Of a stretch of 5,951 bases of DNA, positions 1-5,744 are shown one piece after another. Each line of letters opens with the position of its first letter. Position 1 is the stretch's first letter. The notes under the pieces are model-generated. The model saw only the letters and a program-made list of their open reading frames with translations, was not told the origin of the DNA and made no database searches. Source of the DNA: Candidatus Faecivivens stercoravium (GTDB taxonomy: Bacteria > Bacillota > Clostridia > Oscillospirales > Ruminococcaceae). The translations under genes were made by a program, and so were the position numbers. Location of the stretch: NCBI GenBank assembly GCA_018712425.1, contig DVHA01000317.1, positions 1 through 5,951 of the forward strand. Direction: 5' to 3'.

Positions 1-23
1 CGCATCCGATTATTTTGAATGGA

Positions 24-54
24 GAAATGCGCAGCATTTCCATCCATCATTTTT
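24..54. terminator. Hairpin followed by T-tract, possible terminator
   Basis: GAAATGC (24-30) and GCATTTC (34-40) form a perfect 7-bp stem around the loop GCA. An outer ATG/CAT pairing is possible with a two-base bulge. On the plus strand a T-rich stretch with TTTTT at 50-54 follows, but it starts about ten bases past the stem, so it is a poor intrinsic terminator. On the minus strand the sequence after the hairpin is A-rich, so it would not be a normal terminator for the xre gene ending at 71. It could serve a plus-strand gene lying left of the window. Direction is uncertain. Confidence 0.3.
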
Positions 55-70
55 CATTTTACATCCCCCA

Positions 71-505
71 TTATACCCCGTGGGTCCAGTGGTAAAAGTT
101 CTGCCCGAAATCGTAAAAGAGCCGGTTCCACTGGGGATAGACGGCGGCGAGGAACAGGATGGCGAGAAGGGCCGCTGCCGCCGGGACGAGAACTGCCAGC
201 AGCTTCTTCCGCCGTTCCGCCTGCGCGGCCGCCTGGGAGGCGAGCAGTTCGTTTAACTTCTGAAGCTCACGGGCGATACTGTCCGGCGTGCTGTCCGGCG
301 GCTCCTCTTCGGCCGTTTTGCCCAGGAGGTCGGCCACCGGCACCTCCAGCACCTCCGAAACCCGCACCAGCATCTCGGCGTCCGGGACTGAGAGCCCCTG
401 CTCCCATTTGGATACCGTCTGGCGGACGATGTGCAGCCGGACGGCCAGCTGTTCCTGGGAAAAGCCCTTTTCTTTGCGGAAGCGTTTCAGTTTTTCCTGT
501 AACAT
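71..505 (-). CDS. XRE-family helix-turn-helix regulator with C-terminal membrane anchor
   Basis: This 144-residue protein is a DNA-binding transcriptional regulator that is probably tethered to the membrane. Residues about 5-61 form an HTH_3/XRE domain: the core GFSQEQLAVRL, then RQTVSKWEQG as the recognition region, then PDAEMLVRVSEVLEVPVADLLG. Residues about 77-100 are charged and helical, perhaps a short coiled coil. Residues about 102-123 are a hydrophobic membrane segment, preceded by RRKK, which predicts the N-terminus inside the cell. A 21-residue aromatic-rich tail follows outside. The reading frame extends upstream to 586, but ATG at 505 is chosen because AAAGGGG (514-520) lies 8 bases before it and a good promoter lies just beyond, inside the longer frame. 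The HTH call is secure; the target genes are unknown, with autoregulation suggested by an inverted repeat in its promoter. Confidence 0.9.
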   Translation of the reverse strand: MLQEKLKRFRKEKGFSQEQLAVRLHIVRQTVSKWEQGLSVPDAEMLVRVSEVLEVPVADLLGKTAEEEPPDSTPDSIARELQKLNELLASQAAAQAERRKKLLAVLVPAAAALLAILFLAAVYPQWNRLFYDFGQNFYHWTHGV

Positions 506-530
506 CTGCAAAACCCCTTTCGTTCTGTCT

Positions 531-558
531 CCAGTATAGCGGATTCCGTCCGTACTGG
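531..558. promoter_or_regulatory. Inverted repeat over the xre promoter, possible operator
   Basis: CCAGTA (531-536) and TACTGG (553-558) form a perfect 6-bp inverted repeat whose half-site centres are 22 bp apart, two helical turns. A nearly concentric inner repeat CGGA-T-TCCG lies at 540-548. The outer arms overlap both the -10 and -35 elements, so a bound dimer would block the promoter. Autorepression by the XRE protein is an inference from position only. Confidence 0.4.
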
Positions 559-561
559 CAA
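533..561 (-). promoter_or_regulatory. Sigma-70 type promoter of the xre gene
   Basis: On the minus strand, TTGCCA (556-561, five of six to consensus) and TATACT (533-538, five of six) are separated by exactly 17 bases. They sit about 30 bases upstream of the ATG at 505. This gives the xre gene its own promoter rather than relying only on readthrough from the EEP gene. Confidence 0.7.
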
Positions 562-594
562 GCAACGGAAATGCACATTCCCGCAACGGGCAGA

Positions 595-614
595 GGAAAA
601 CCCGGTTTTCCGGG
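595..614 (-). terminator. Weak intrinsic terminator after the EEP gene
   Basis: Reading the minus strand, CCCGG-AAAA-CCGGG (614 to 601) is followed directly by TTTT (600-597). It lies about 30 bases past the EEP stop codon. An alternative 7-bp stem pairs GGAAAAC with GTTTTCC (595-611). The stem and U-tract are short, so termination may be partial. Confidence 0.4.
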
Positions 615-645
615 GGAAATCCGGCAAACCGGGCGAAATAGCGCC

Positions 646-1491
646 TTATTTCAGTTCAAAATCCGCTTCCACTGGGTAGTGGTCGGAGAGGTAAGTGCCT
701 TTGTCGGTCACCTGGGTCCAAAGGCGGGTGGCGGTATGGGCCGAAACAAACGGTTCGGTGGCGAAGATGTAGTCGATCTTGATAAACTCCTCCGGGTTGC
801 CGTAGCCGTGGAAGGTGGGGCCGGTTTCGGCGGTGAGGTCGCGGAGCCCCAGGGTGTTCTCCCGGATCGGGGCCATCTCGGCGGAACCGGGGTCGGCGTT
901 AAAGTCCCCCATCAGCATCATCGGCAGCGGCTCCTGCCGGTTGTCGGCCTCCATGACGGCGAGGAGCTGTTTCAGGCCCGCCTCCCGCGCCTCGGGGCAG
1001 AGATGGTCGAGGTGGGTGTCGTAAAGCCGGAAGATAAGCCCGTCCGGCAGCCGGAGCTTGACCACGGCGCAGGTCCGGGGGCAGGGGCTCTGGACCGGGA
1101 AGCGGGAACCCGGTTCGTCCGGCGTGGGGGAGAGCCAGAAGCAGCGGTAGGCAAGGATCTCGACGTCCTCCCGCACCGCCACCATCGGCCGTTCGCCGCC
1201 GTAGTCCTTCTCCCGGCCGTGGCCCAAAAAGGTATAGCCCGGCAGCTCCCGGCGGAGGTAGAGGCCCATGTGGGGGAGGATCTCCTGGAAGCCGACCACC
1301 TCGGGGGAGGCGCGGCGGATCGCCCGGACGTCCAGCGCTTTGCGGAGTTCCCAGGCGTTCACGCCGTCCCCTTTTGGGAAGCGGACGGCGGGGGCTTTGA
1401 CCCCGTCCGGCAGGGAGGCGAGCATCTCGCGGAATTCCGCCTCGCTTTTCGGCTGGATGTCGCAGCGGATGTTGAAGGTTACTGCTTTCAT
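646..1491 (-). CDS. Endonuclease/exonuclease/phosphatase (EEP) family metal-dependent hydrolase
   Basis: A 281-residue protein of the EEP superfamily (the DNase I/exonuclease III/sphingomyelinase fold), predicted to hydrolyse a phosphodiester or phosphomonoester bond with a divalent metal. The full catalytic set is visible: Asn7 in TFNIR, Glu70 in VGFQE, His160 in YDTHLDH, Asp196 and Asn198 in MGDFNAD, Asp240 in IDYIF, and Asp270-His271 in LSDHYP. The WLSPTPDEPGSR stretch is also typical of the cytosolic EEP branch annotated simply as hydrolases. There is no signal peptide or membrane segment, so it is probably cytoplasmic. Residues about 13-45 look longer than usual between the Asn and Glu motifs. 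The substrate (nucleic acid, lipid headgroup or inositol phosphate) cannot be read from the sequence. ATG at 1491 is preferred over ATG at 1500, because AAAGGA abuts the latter but is 9 bases from the former. Confidence 0.92.
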   Translation of the reverse strand: MKAVTFNIRCDIQPKSEAEFREMLASLPDGVKAPAVRFPKGDGVNAWELRKALDVRAIRRASPEVVGFQEILPHMGLYLRRELPGYTFLGHGREKDYGGERPMVAVREDVEILAYRCFWLSPTPDEPGSRFPVQSPCPRTCAVVKLRLPDGLIFRLYDTHLDHLCPEAREAGLKQLLAVMEADNRQEPLPMMLMGDFNADPGSAEMAPIRENTLGLRDLTAETGPTFHGYGNPEEFIKIDYIFATEPFVSAHTATRLWTQVTDKGTYLSDHYPVEADFELK

Positions 1492-1500
1492 ATCGGTCAT

Positions 1501-1506
1501 TCCTTT
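1501..1506 (-). promoter_or_regulatory. Ribosome binding site that sets the EEP start
   Basis: AAAGGA on the minus strand lies 9 bases before ATG at 1491 but touches the in-frame ATG at 1500 with no spacer. This argues that translation starts at 1491 and that the longer 284-residue reading is an over-call. Confidence 0.65.
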
Positions 1507-1555
1507 CGCGGGAAGAGACTTCCCGTATGGTTTATTGTTAGCTTTTCCCTATAAA

Positions 1556-1584
1556 AGTATAACCCGGATTTTCTTCCGGCGCAA
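1556..1584 (-). promoter_or_regulatory. Promoter of the EEP gene with an inverted repeat in its spacer
   Basis: On the minus strand, TTGCGC (1579-1584) and TATACT (1556-1561, five of six to consensus) are separated by 17 bases, giving an untranslated leader of roughly 57 bases. The spacer holds an inverted repeat, CCGGA (1564-1568) and TCCGG (1575-1579) on the plus strand, which may be an operator. The -35 is weak (three of six). Confidence 0.5.
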
Positions 1585-1630
1585 CTGCAAAAAATGAAAA
1601 AACCGGGGAAGGGGTTGTTTACAAAATCCC

Positions 1631-1659
1631 TCTACCAAAATGGCGGGAAATATGGTAGA
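1631..1659. promoter_or_regulatory. Inverted repeat overlapping the lipoprotein promoter, possible operator
   Basis: TCTACCA (1631-1637) and TGGTAGA (1653-1659) are a perfect 7-bp inverted repeat with a 15-base gap, giving half-site centres 22 bp apart. The right arm covers the extended -10. This geometry suits a dimeric regulator acting on one face of the helix. The binding protein is unknown. Confidence 0.45.
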
Positions 1660-1661
1660 AT
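1653..1661 (+). promoter_or_regulatory. Extended -10 promoter of the lipoprotein gene
   Basis: TGG-TAGAAT matches the extended -10 pattern TGn-TAnnnT. No convincing -35 lies 16-18 bases upstream; the nearest, CTACCA, is poor, which fits an extended -10 promoter. Transcription would start near 1668, leaving a leader of about 74 bases before the ATG at 1742. Confidence 0.5.
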
Positions 1662-1741
1662 AAATAAACAGCCGGATTGTTTGGCACAATCGGTCAGAAG
1701 ATGATAACGATGGATAGAAACGATAGATGGAGTGATTCCGG

Positions 1742-2992
1742 ATGAAAAAAATGAAACGGATGATGGGCATTTTCGCGGCGCTGGCGGTGCTGGCGCTGGG
1801 CGGGTGCAGCGACGCCGGGGAGACTTCGGCGGAAATTGAGGAGATCCGGGGGCCGGAGAGCACCGCCTCCTCCGAAACCGTCCTCACCGGCGACGACGCG
1901 GTGAGCCGCGCTGAAACCTTTATCGAGGGGATTGCGCCGGGGGTGTTCGGGGTGTCGCTCCGGAACCCGGAGCCCGAGGAAATCGACGGGACGGCCGTCT
2001 ATGTCATGAATTTGCAGGTGGACGGCAACCTGGACGCCGCCTCCTATGAGCCGACGCTGGCCGTCGACGCCGACAGCGGGGTCATCTACTCCTACTACCA
2101 GGACGGGACGCTGACCCCGGCGGCGGAGGATGACCTCTGGCTGACCTTTGACGCCGCTTCGGTCCAGGAGCTGACCCCGGAGGAACAGGCAAGCCTCGCC
2201 GAGGCTGAGAGCTACGCCTCCGAGGTTGTGGACGGCGGGACGGCGGACTATGTCCTCGCCCTGAAGACCGGGCAGTATGTCTACGCCGATGCCGAAAACC
2301 TCTACGTCGGCTATGGCGGCGAGACGGTGCAGACCCTCGCCCACGGCGGCACCGAGGTGACGCCCGACGCGACGACCCTGCTGGCGCGGGATATGAACTT
2401 CGACGGCAGCGAGGATGTCCTGCTGGCCGCCTCCGCCGGAACGGCCAACACCTACTACTACCTCTGGCTTTATGACCCGGCCGAGGGGAACTTTATCGCC
2501 TACCCGGGGTTTGAGGAACTGGCAAGCCCCACCCCGAACGCCTCCACCAGCCGGATTACCACCTACGAGCGGGGGAGCGCCGCCGATTACACCCAGTCGG
2601 TCTGGCAGTGGGACGACACCGGCAGTTTGCAGATGGTTTCCCAGTATGCCGTCGTCTCGGACGAGTCGGGCAACGTAACCGTCAGCGAAACGGCCGAAGA
2701 CGGCTCCACTTCCTCCTTCACCGTGACGGCGGACGAGTATGCGGCCGCCACCGAGCTGATGAGCGGGTCGGTCGTCGACTTCTGCATCAGCCGCTACGGC
2801 GGGAGCGAGTCCCGCACCTTCACCTTTGAGGGGATGCAGACGGTGACCGATGTCAGCTGCTACAGCATTTTGATGAGCGAAAATGGGGAACCGGCGGTCC
2901 GGCTCTTTATCGACGAGTCGGCAACCTATATGGTCATGCTGGACGAGGACTGCGACGGGACGCCGGAAGAGACGGTCAATATGCAGGAGTAA
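1742..2992 (+). CDS. Secreted lipoprotein with PepSY-like and XAC2610-like regions
   Basis: A 416-residue exported protein. The N-terminus MKKMKR, a hydrophobic stretch and the lipobox LGGC predict lipidation at Cys22 and anchoring to the outer face of the membrane. The mature protein is strongly acidic. Residues about 50-120 resemble a PepSY domain: a helix starting DDAVSRAETFI, then paired strands ending in LAVDADSGVIYSY. Residues about 200-300 resemble the XAC2610-related/FG-GAP-like fold: DMNFDGSED (217-225, a DxNxDGxxD calcium-type loop), YYLWLYDPAEGNF, and a downstream RITTYERGSA motif. A second DxDxDG lies at 401-406. GGAG (1729-1732) is 9 bases before the ATG. Transcribed alone and divergently from the EEP gene. 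Domain calls are by eye; the substrate or partner is unknown. The lipoprotein call is firm, the domain names moderate. Confidence 0.85.
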   Translation: MKKMKRMMGIFAALAVLALGGCSDAGETSAEIEEIRGPESTASSETVLTGDDAVSRAETFIEGIAPGVFGVSLRNPEPEEIDGTAVYVMNLQVDGNLDAASYEPTLAVDADSGVIYSYYQDGTLTPAAEDDLWLTFDAASVQELTPEEQASLAEAESYASEVVDGGTADYVLALKTGQYVYADAENLYVGYGGETVQTLAHGGTEVTPDATTLLARDMNFDGSEDVLLAASAGTANTYYYLWLYDPAEGNFIAYPGFEELASPTPNASTSRITTYERGSAADYTQSVWQWDDTGSLQMVSQYAVVSDESGNVTVSETAEDGSTSSFTVTADEYAAATELMSGSVVDFCISRYGGSESRTFTFEGMQTVTDVSCYSILMSENGEPAVRLFIDESATYMVMLDEDCDGTPEETVNMQE

Positions 2993-2993
2993 G

Positions 2994-3028
2994 AGTGGCC
3001 AGTGGTCAGTGGATAGTGGTCAGTGAAG
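2994..3028 (+). repeat. Heptanucleotide tandem repeat after the lipoprotein stop
   Basis: Five consecutive 7-base units begin one base after the TAA: AGTGGCC, AGTGGTC, AGTGGAT, AGTGGTC and AGTGAAG. The period is exact and only the last two or three bases of each unit vary. Such short intergenic arrays are usually non-coding and recur in a genome. A partial inverted copy (CACTGA...GACCA, 3062-3075) lies downstream. Confidence 0.75.
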
Positions 3029-3043
3029 GAGTCCGACCGAAAA

Positions 3044-3057
3044 CGCCGGAACCGGCG
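3044..3057. repeat. GC-rich hairpin between the lipoprotein and sigma genes
   Basis: CGCCGG (3044-3049) and CCGGCG (3052-3057) form a 6-bp inverted repeat around AA, in practice a 5-bp stem with a GAAC loop. It could sit inside a larger imperfect stem pairing TGGTC (3017-3021) with GACCA (3071-3075). There is no T-run after it, so it is not a standard terminator, though it may stabilise the lipoprotein transcript's 3' end. Confidence 0.45.
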
Positions 3058-3105
3058 CTGGCACTGAAGTGACCAAAGAACGTGCGGCAATAAAAAGTTT
3101 AGGAT

Positions 3106-3198
3106 CGACCCCTTTTTAAAGGGGTCGCGGGAGTGGAGAGGGCAGAGCCCTTTCCCAGGCACTCAGTTTCCGTACTTCCGAAGCTGACCACAGCTTTG
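3106..3198. repeat. Three-hairpin structured intergenic element
   Basis: Three strong inverted repeats follow one another. A perfect 22-base palindrome has arms CGACCCCTTT (3106-3115) and AAAGGGGTCG (3118-3127) around TT. GGAGAGGGC (3135-3143) pairs with GCCCTTTCC (3147-3155) around an AGA loop, nine pairs with one G-U. CGAAGCTG (3179-3186) pairs with CAGCTTTG (3191-3198) around ACCA, eight pairs with one G-U. No T-tract follows any of them. The pattern resembles dispersed intergenic repeats common in Clostridia, with a GGGCAGAGCCC core, but copy number cannot be seen here. A structured leader or 3' element is the alternative. Confidence 0.55.
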
Positions 3199-3305
3199 CC
3201 GCTGATAACGAAGCGTGCGCAGCACTCAAAATATGCTCCAAAAAATGCGCAAAAGACGAAAGATTCCGCCGCGGATGCTGTGTATCATAGAGAGGGGGCG
3301 CGGAG
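3199..3305. other. Upstream region of the sigma-factor operon, no clear promoter
   Basis: No gene is visible. The only -10-like hexamer near the sigma gene is TATCAT (3283-3288), but no recognisable -35 lies 16-18 bases before it, so the operon may use an alternative sigma, perhaps its own. The palindrome TGCGCA occurs twice, at 3216-3221 and 3246-3251, exactly 30 bases apart. AGGGGG (3293-3298) is the ribosome binding site, 7 bases before the ATG. Confidence 0.4.
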
Positions 3306-3866
3306 ATGACCGATGAAGCGATTGTCGCCCTGTACTGGGAGCGGAATGAAACCGCCATCGCCCGGAGCGACGAGAAGTACGGGCCTTACTGCCGGAGCGT
3401 CTCCTTCGGGATTTTGCGGGACCGGCGGGACGCGGAGGAGTGCGTCAACGACACCTGGATGTCGGCCTGGAACGCGATGCCGCCCCATAAACCGTCGAAG
3501 CTCCAGTTCTTCCTCGGCAAGCTCACCCGCAACCTCTCGATCAACCGGCTGGAGCTCCGCCGGGCGAAAAAGCGGGGCGGCGGGGAACTGCCGCTGGTGC
3601 TTTCCGAGCTGGAAGGCTGCCTGCCGGACAGCGGTTCGGTCGAAGAGGCGGCGGAGGGGAAGGAGCTGGCGGCTTTCCTCTCGCAATTTGTCCATGAGCT
3701 GCCGGAAGCAAAGCGCCGGGTGTTTATCCGGCGGTACTGGTACTTATCATCGGTGGCGGACATTGCCCGGGAGTACGGGATGAGCGAGGCGAAGGTCAAT
3801 TCGATGCTCCACCGGATGCGGGAGAAACTGCGGGCGGCGCTGGAAAAGGAGGGGTATGGCCTGTGA
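3306..3866 (+). CDS. ECF-like sigma-70 family RNA polymerase sigma factor
   Basis: A 186-residue, two-domain sigma factor that would direct RNA polymerase to a dedicated promoter set. Region 2 spans about residues 10-88 and includes DAEECVNDTWMSAW (42-55), the core-binding helix, and LGKLTRNLSINRLELRRAKK (70-89), the -10 contact helices. A linker of about 30 residues follows. Region 4 covers about 121-180: LPEAKRRVFIRRYWYLSSV, then a helix-turn-helix at VADIAREYGMSEAKVNSML. There is no region 1 or 3, which fits the ECF class. The sequence is typical of a sigma type frequent in Clostridia whose regulons are mostly unstudied. It is first in its operon and overlaps the next gene by 4 bases. ATG at 3306 is supported by AGGGGG 7 bases upstream. 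Confidence 0.92.
   Translation: MTDEAIVALYWERNETAIARSDEKYGPYCRSVSFGILRDRRDAEECVNDTWMSAWNAMPPHKPSKLQFFLGKLTRNLSINRLELRRAKKRGGGELPLVLSELEGCLPDSGSVEEAAEGKELAAFLSQFVHELPEAKRRVFIRRYWYLSSVADIAREYGMSEAKVNSMLHRMREKLRAALEKEGYGL
3844..3854 (+). promoter_or_regulatory. Strong ribosome binding site inside the sigma gene for the next gene
   Basis: AAAAGGAGGGG near the 3' end of the sigma gene lies 8 bases before a GTG start at 3863. It supports the GTG and, with the GTGA overlap, suggests translational coupling that keeps the two products in proportion. Confidence 0.75.
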
Positions 3867-4501
3867 AGCGGGAGGATAACCGGGAAGAGCGGGCGTTTGC
3901 CCTTTTGCAGGCGCTGGGGGACCTAAACGAGGAGGACGTCCTGCGGGCGGAACCGGGGCGCGGCGTCCGGAAGCGCCGCAATTGGGGCTCGGTCGCGGCG
4001 GCAGCGGCCTTTATCCTCGTCTGCGGGTCGGTCGTGGGGGCGCTCTATATCAGCTGGCCGATGAGCGGCGGGCAGAGCGGCTCCACATCCGGCGCGCCGC
4101 CTGTGAGCAGTTCCGGCGTCACGTCGGGCGAAACCGGCGGGGCCGGAAGTGCGTCCGGCTCTGACGGCGCGGAAGGTTCGGCGGCGGAAGGGACTTTTAC
4201 CGTCTATCTGCTGGATGAAGCCGCGCTGGACGCGGGCGAGACGGATTTTGACGCGCTGGCCGGGACTGCCGAGACGCTGTCCGTCTCGGGTGACGAAGCG
4301 GAACTGGACGGCGAACCGGTTTCCCTGCCGGAAGGGATGCCGCTCACAGACGGGCTCATCTACGCGCCGGGGCGGCAGATGTTCATCGTTCGGGAAAGCG
4401 GTTGGTTTGTCCTCTATCCGGTGCAGCCGGACGACTGGCCGGATGTGGAGTCCGGCGGGCGGTACAGCTGGGAAGAGGTTCTGGCGGTTTTGACCGGGTG
4501 A
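3863..4501 (+). CDS. Single-pass membrane protein, candidate anti-sigma factor
   Basis: A 212-residue protein starting with GTG and sharing GTGA with the sigma gene's stop. Layout: a charged cytoplasmic N-terminus (1-41) holding a helix LLQALGDLNEEDVLRAE and a basic RKRR; a membrane segment (about 42-64); a Ser/Gly-rich linker (68-107); and an outside domain (about 108-212) beginning TFTVYLLDEAAL and ending in a tryptophan-containing YPVQPDDWPDVESG segment. The N-terminal helix plus one TM is the layout expected of a membrane anti-sigma factor, and its place next to the sigma gene supports that. It has no HxxxCxxC zinc motif; the only cysteine, Cys54, is in the membrane. The anti-sigma role is inference from position and topology; no family was recognised for the outer domain. 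Confidence 0.75.
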   Translation: MKREDNREERAFALLQALGDLNEEDVLRAEPGRGVRKRRNWGSVAAAAAFILVCGSVVGALYISWPMSGGQSGSTSGAPPVSSSGVTSGETGGAGSASGSDGAEGSAAEGTFTVYLLDEAALDAGETDFDALAGTAETLSVSGDEAELDGEPVSLPEGMPLTDGLIYAPGRQMFIVRESGWFVLYPVQPDDWPDVESGGRYSWEEVLAVLTG

Positions 4502-4524
4502 CAGCTGAAAAGGGGTGCAGAGGA

Positions 4525-5172
4525 ATGGCCAAAAAACCATTCATGGAACGGTTATATGAACAGCTGTGGAAAGATATTATAATCTTGCAGCTGGAAGGGT
4601 GCACCACCCGCTATGGACCGCTGCATATTCATATCCATATTCCCCGGGGAAAAACAGGGAAAGCCACCGCCTGTACTTTTTTGGGACTTTGCATTGCGGC
4701 GCTGGCTGCCGGCCTTTGGGCGATGAATCGGGAAGCGGGTTGGCTGGTGGTGCCGCAGGAGGCCTTTTATCTCCTCCTATACGGTGGATTTCTTATCATC
4801 ATCGGCGGGTTTGTTCTGCTGTGCTTCGCCGCGTCGGAGCGGAAGAAGCTTTTGGTAGTGGCGGGGTGTCTGGTGCTCTTTCTAGGCTTTTCGTCGGTCT
4901 TTTTGACCTATCGGGGCAGGATTCTTGGCAATGAGATGGTGAGTGCATTCAGCTACCAGGGCAGCCGTCTGACGGTTCAGCAGGTGAACCTGCTTTCCGG
5001 CGAGGCGGTCGGCTGGTTGGAAGAGTATAACCGCCTGTCGGAAGCGGGACAGCAGGCGGCGGGCGAACCGCCGGAAGAATTGATAAGGGTGCTGGAACTT
5101 TACGATGAGGTTAAGCCGGGGGTTTTGGTATCCGACGCCGGGGCGGAAGAATGGATGGACAGCCAGACCTGA
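4525..5172 (+). CDS. Three-TM membrane protein of unknown function
   Basis: I do not recognise this 215-residue protein. A cytoplasmic-looking N-terminus (1-48) contains an alternating HIHIHI run (His34, His36, His38). Three hydrophobic segments lie at about 49-67, 80-102 and 109-128. A soluble tail (129-215) begins with the motif ILGNEMV and is rich in Glu and helix-forming residues. The same two-TM plus G-x-E-M-V layout recurs in the gene starting at 5745. The frame is open from 4402, but ATG at 4525 is chosen because AAAAGGGG (4508-4515) is 9 bases before it and the upstream part overlaps the preceding gene. It lies 23 bases after that gene, in the same operon. Function may relate to the envelope; this is only context. 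Confidence 0.8.
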   Translation: MAKKPFMERLYEQLWKDIIILQLEGCTTRYGPLHIHIHIPRGKTGKATACTFLGLCIAALAAGLWAMNREAGWLVVPQEAFYLLLYGGFLIIIGGFVLLCFAASERKKLLVVAGCLVLFLGFSSVFLTYRGRILGNEMVSAFSYQGSRLTVQQVNLLSGEAVGWLEEYNRLSEAGQQAAGEPPEELIRVLELYDEVKPGVLVSDAGAEEWMDSQT

Positions 5173-5194
5173 CCGGGAAGCTGCTTGGCAGCGG

Positions 5195-5201
5195 AAGGAG
5201 G
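5195..5201 (+). promoter_or_regulatory. Ribosome binding site that sets the YcxB-like start
   Basis: AAGGAGG, a near-perfect Shine-Dalgarno match, is 7 bases before ATG at 5209. An upstream in-frame TTG at 5185 would place this site inside the coding region, so it is rejected. Confidence 0.75.
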
Positions 5202-5208
5202 CAGAAAG

Positions 5209-5727
5209 ATGCCCTATACTTTTGAAACAGCCTACGACTTTAAAGCCCTCACAGCGATGGCCCGGGCGCTGCGGAAGACCGTCCGCCGGAAGAAGAGCAG
5301 AAGGGTGCGGATTTTCGGCGGGATTGCGGTTGTTGTCGGGCTGCTGCTGGCGGTGCCGTGGTATGAGGGGTACGAATTCGGCCTGTCGACGGTCGTGACG
5401 ATATTGGCGGTGGCGGTGATTTTATTTGTGATGCTGTTTGAGGACCAGCTGAACGGGTATCTCGCCGGGAAGCGGATGATTAAGGGCACCGAGAAAAACC
5501 GGGGCGCCTTCGATGAGGCGGGCTTCACTACCGAAAACGCCGTCGGCCAGACCCGCTGGAACTATGCGAGTATCCGGAAGGCTGTCCGAACGGGGGACTA
5601 TTTCGTCTTCCTATTCGACAAAAACCACGCCCAGGTCTACGATATCCGGACGCTTGCGGGCGGGAGCCCGGAGGATTTCGCCGCCTTGATCGGGGAGAAG
5701 ACCGGCGGGGCGGTGGAGACGGTTTAA
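5209..5727 (+). CDS. YcxB-like membrane protein
   Basis: A 172-residue protein matching the layout of the YcxB family: a short basic N-terminus (RKTVRRKKSRR, 22-32), two membrane segments (about 34-51 and 58-78) with only a short loop between, and a cytoplasmic C-terminal domain. That domain (about 101-165) shows the family pattern: an F-x-E-x-G-F strand, TRWNYASIRKAVRTGDYFVFLF, then DIRTLAGGSPEDFAALIGEK near the end. The family is widespread in Firmicutes and has no established biochemical role. It follows the three-TM gene by 36 bases and precedes the next by 17, so it is co-transcribed with the sigma operon. The family call is by eye and fairly confident. Confidence 0.82.
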   Translation: MPYTFETAYDFKALTAMARALRKTVRRKKSRRVRIFGGIAVVVGLLLAVPWYEGYEFGLSTVVTILAVAVILFVMLFEDQLNGYLAGKRMIKGTEKNRGAFDEAGFTTENAVGQTRWNYASIRKAVRTGDYFVFLFDKNHAQVYDIRTLAGGSPEDFAALIGEKTGGAVETV

Positions 5728-5744
5728 AGAGGGGGCGGTGCGGT

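Noticed and set aside
19..1554. Long plus-strand open frame of 511 codons
   Set aside because: It lies antisense to the xre and EEP genes and spans their promoters. The product is low-complexity Pro/Arg/Gly-rich and has no ribosome binding site. It is a high-GC shadow.
1694..2344. Minus-strand open frame of 216 codons
   Set aside because: Antisense to the lipoprotein gene, which has a lipobox, ribosome binding site and promoter; the product has no recognisable domain.
2994..3028. Short repeats considered as a CRISPR array
   Set aside because: Units are 7 bases long with no spacers and no cas genes are present.
3106..3127. Perfect palindrome considered as an intrinsic terminator
   Set aside because: Neither strand has a T-run directly after the stem; on the minus strand the nearest T-run is about 10 bases away and no minus-strand gene ends there.
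3232..3237. TATGCT as a -10 for the sigma operon
   Set aside because: No -35-like hexamer at 16-18 bases upstream, and it would give a long leader.
3285..3695. Minus-strand frame opposite the sigma gene
   Set aside because: Antisense to a clear sigma-70 domain protein; no start signals.
4402..4524. Upstream extension of the three-TM protein
   Set aside because: It overlaps about 100 bases of the preceding gene in another frame, has no ribosome binding site, and a good one sits before ATG 4525.
3923..4540. Minus-strand frame of 205 codons opposite the candidate anti-sigma gene
   Set aside because: Product is Arg/Pro-rich shadow sequence and crosses the junction with the next gene; the plus-strand gene has strong start signals.
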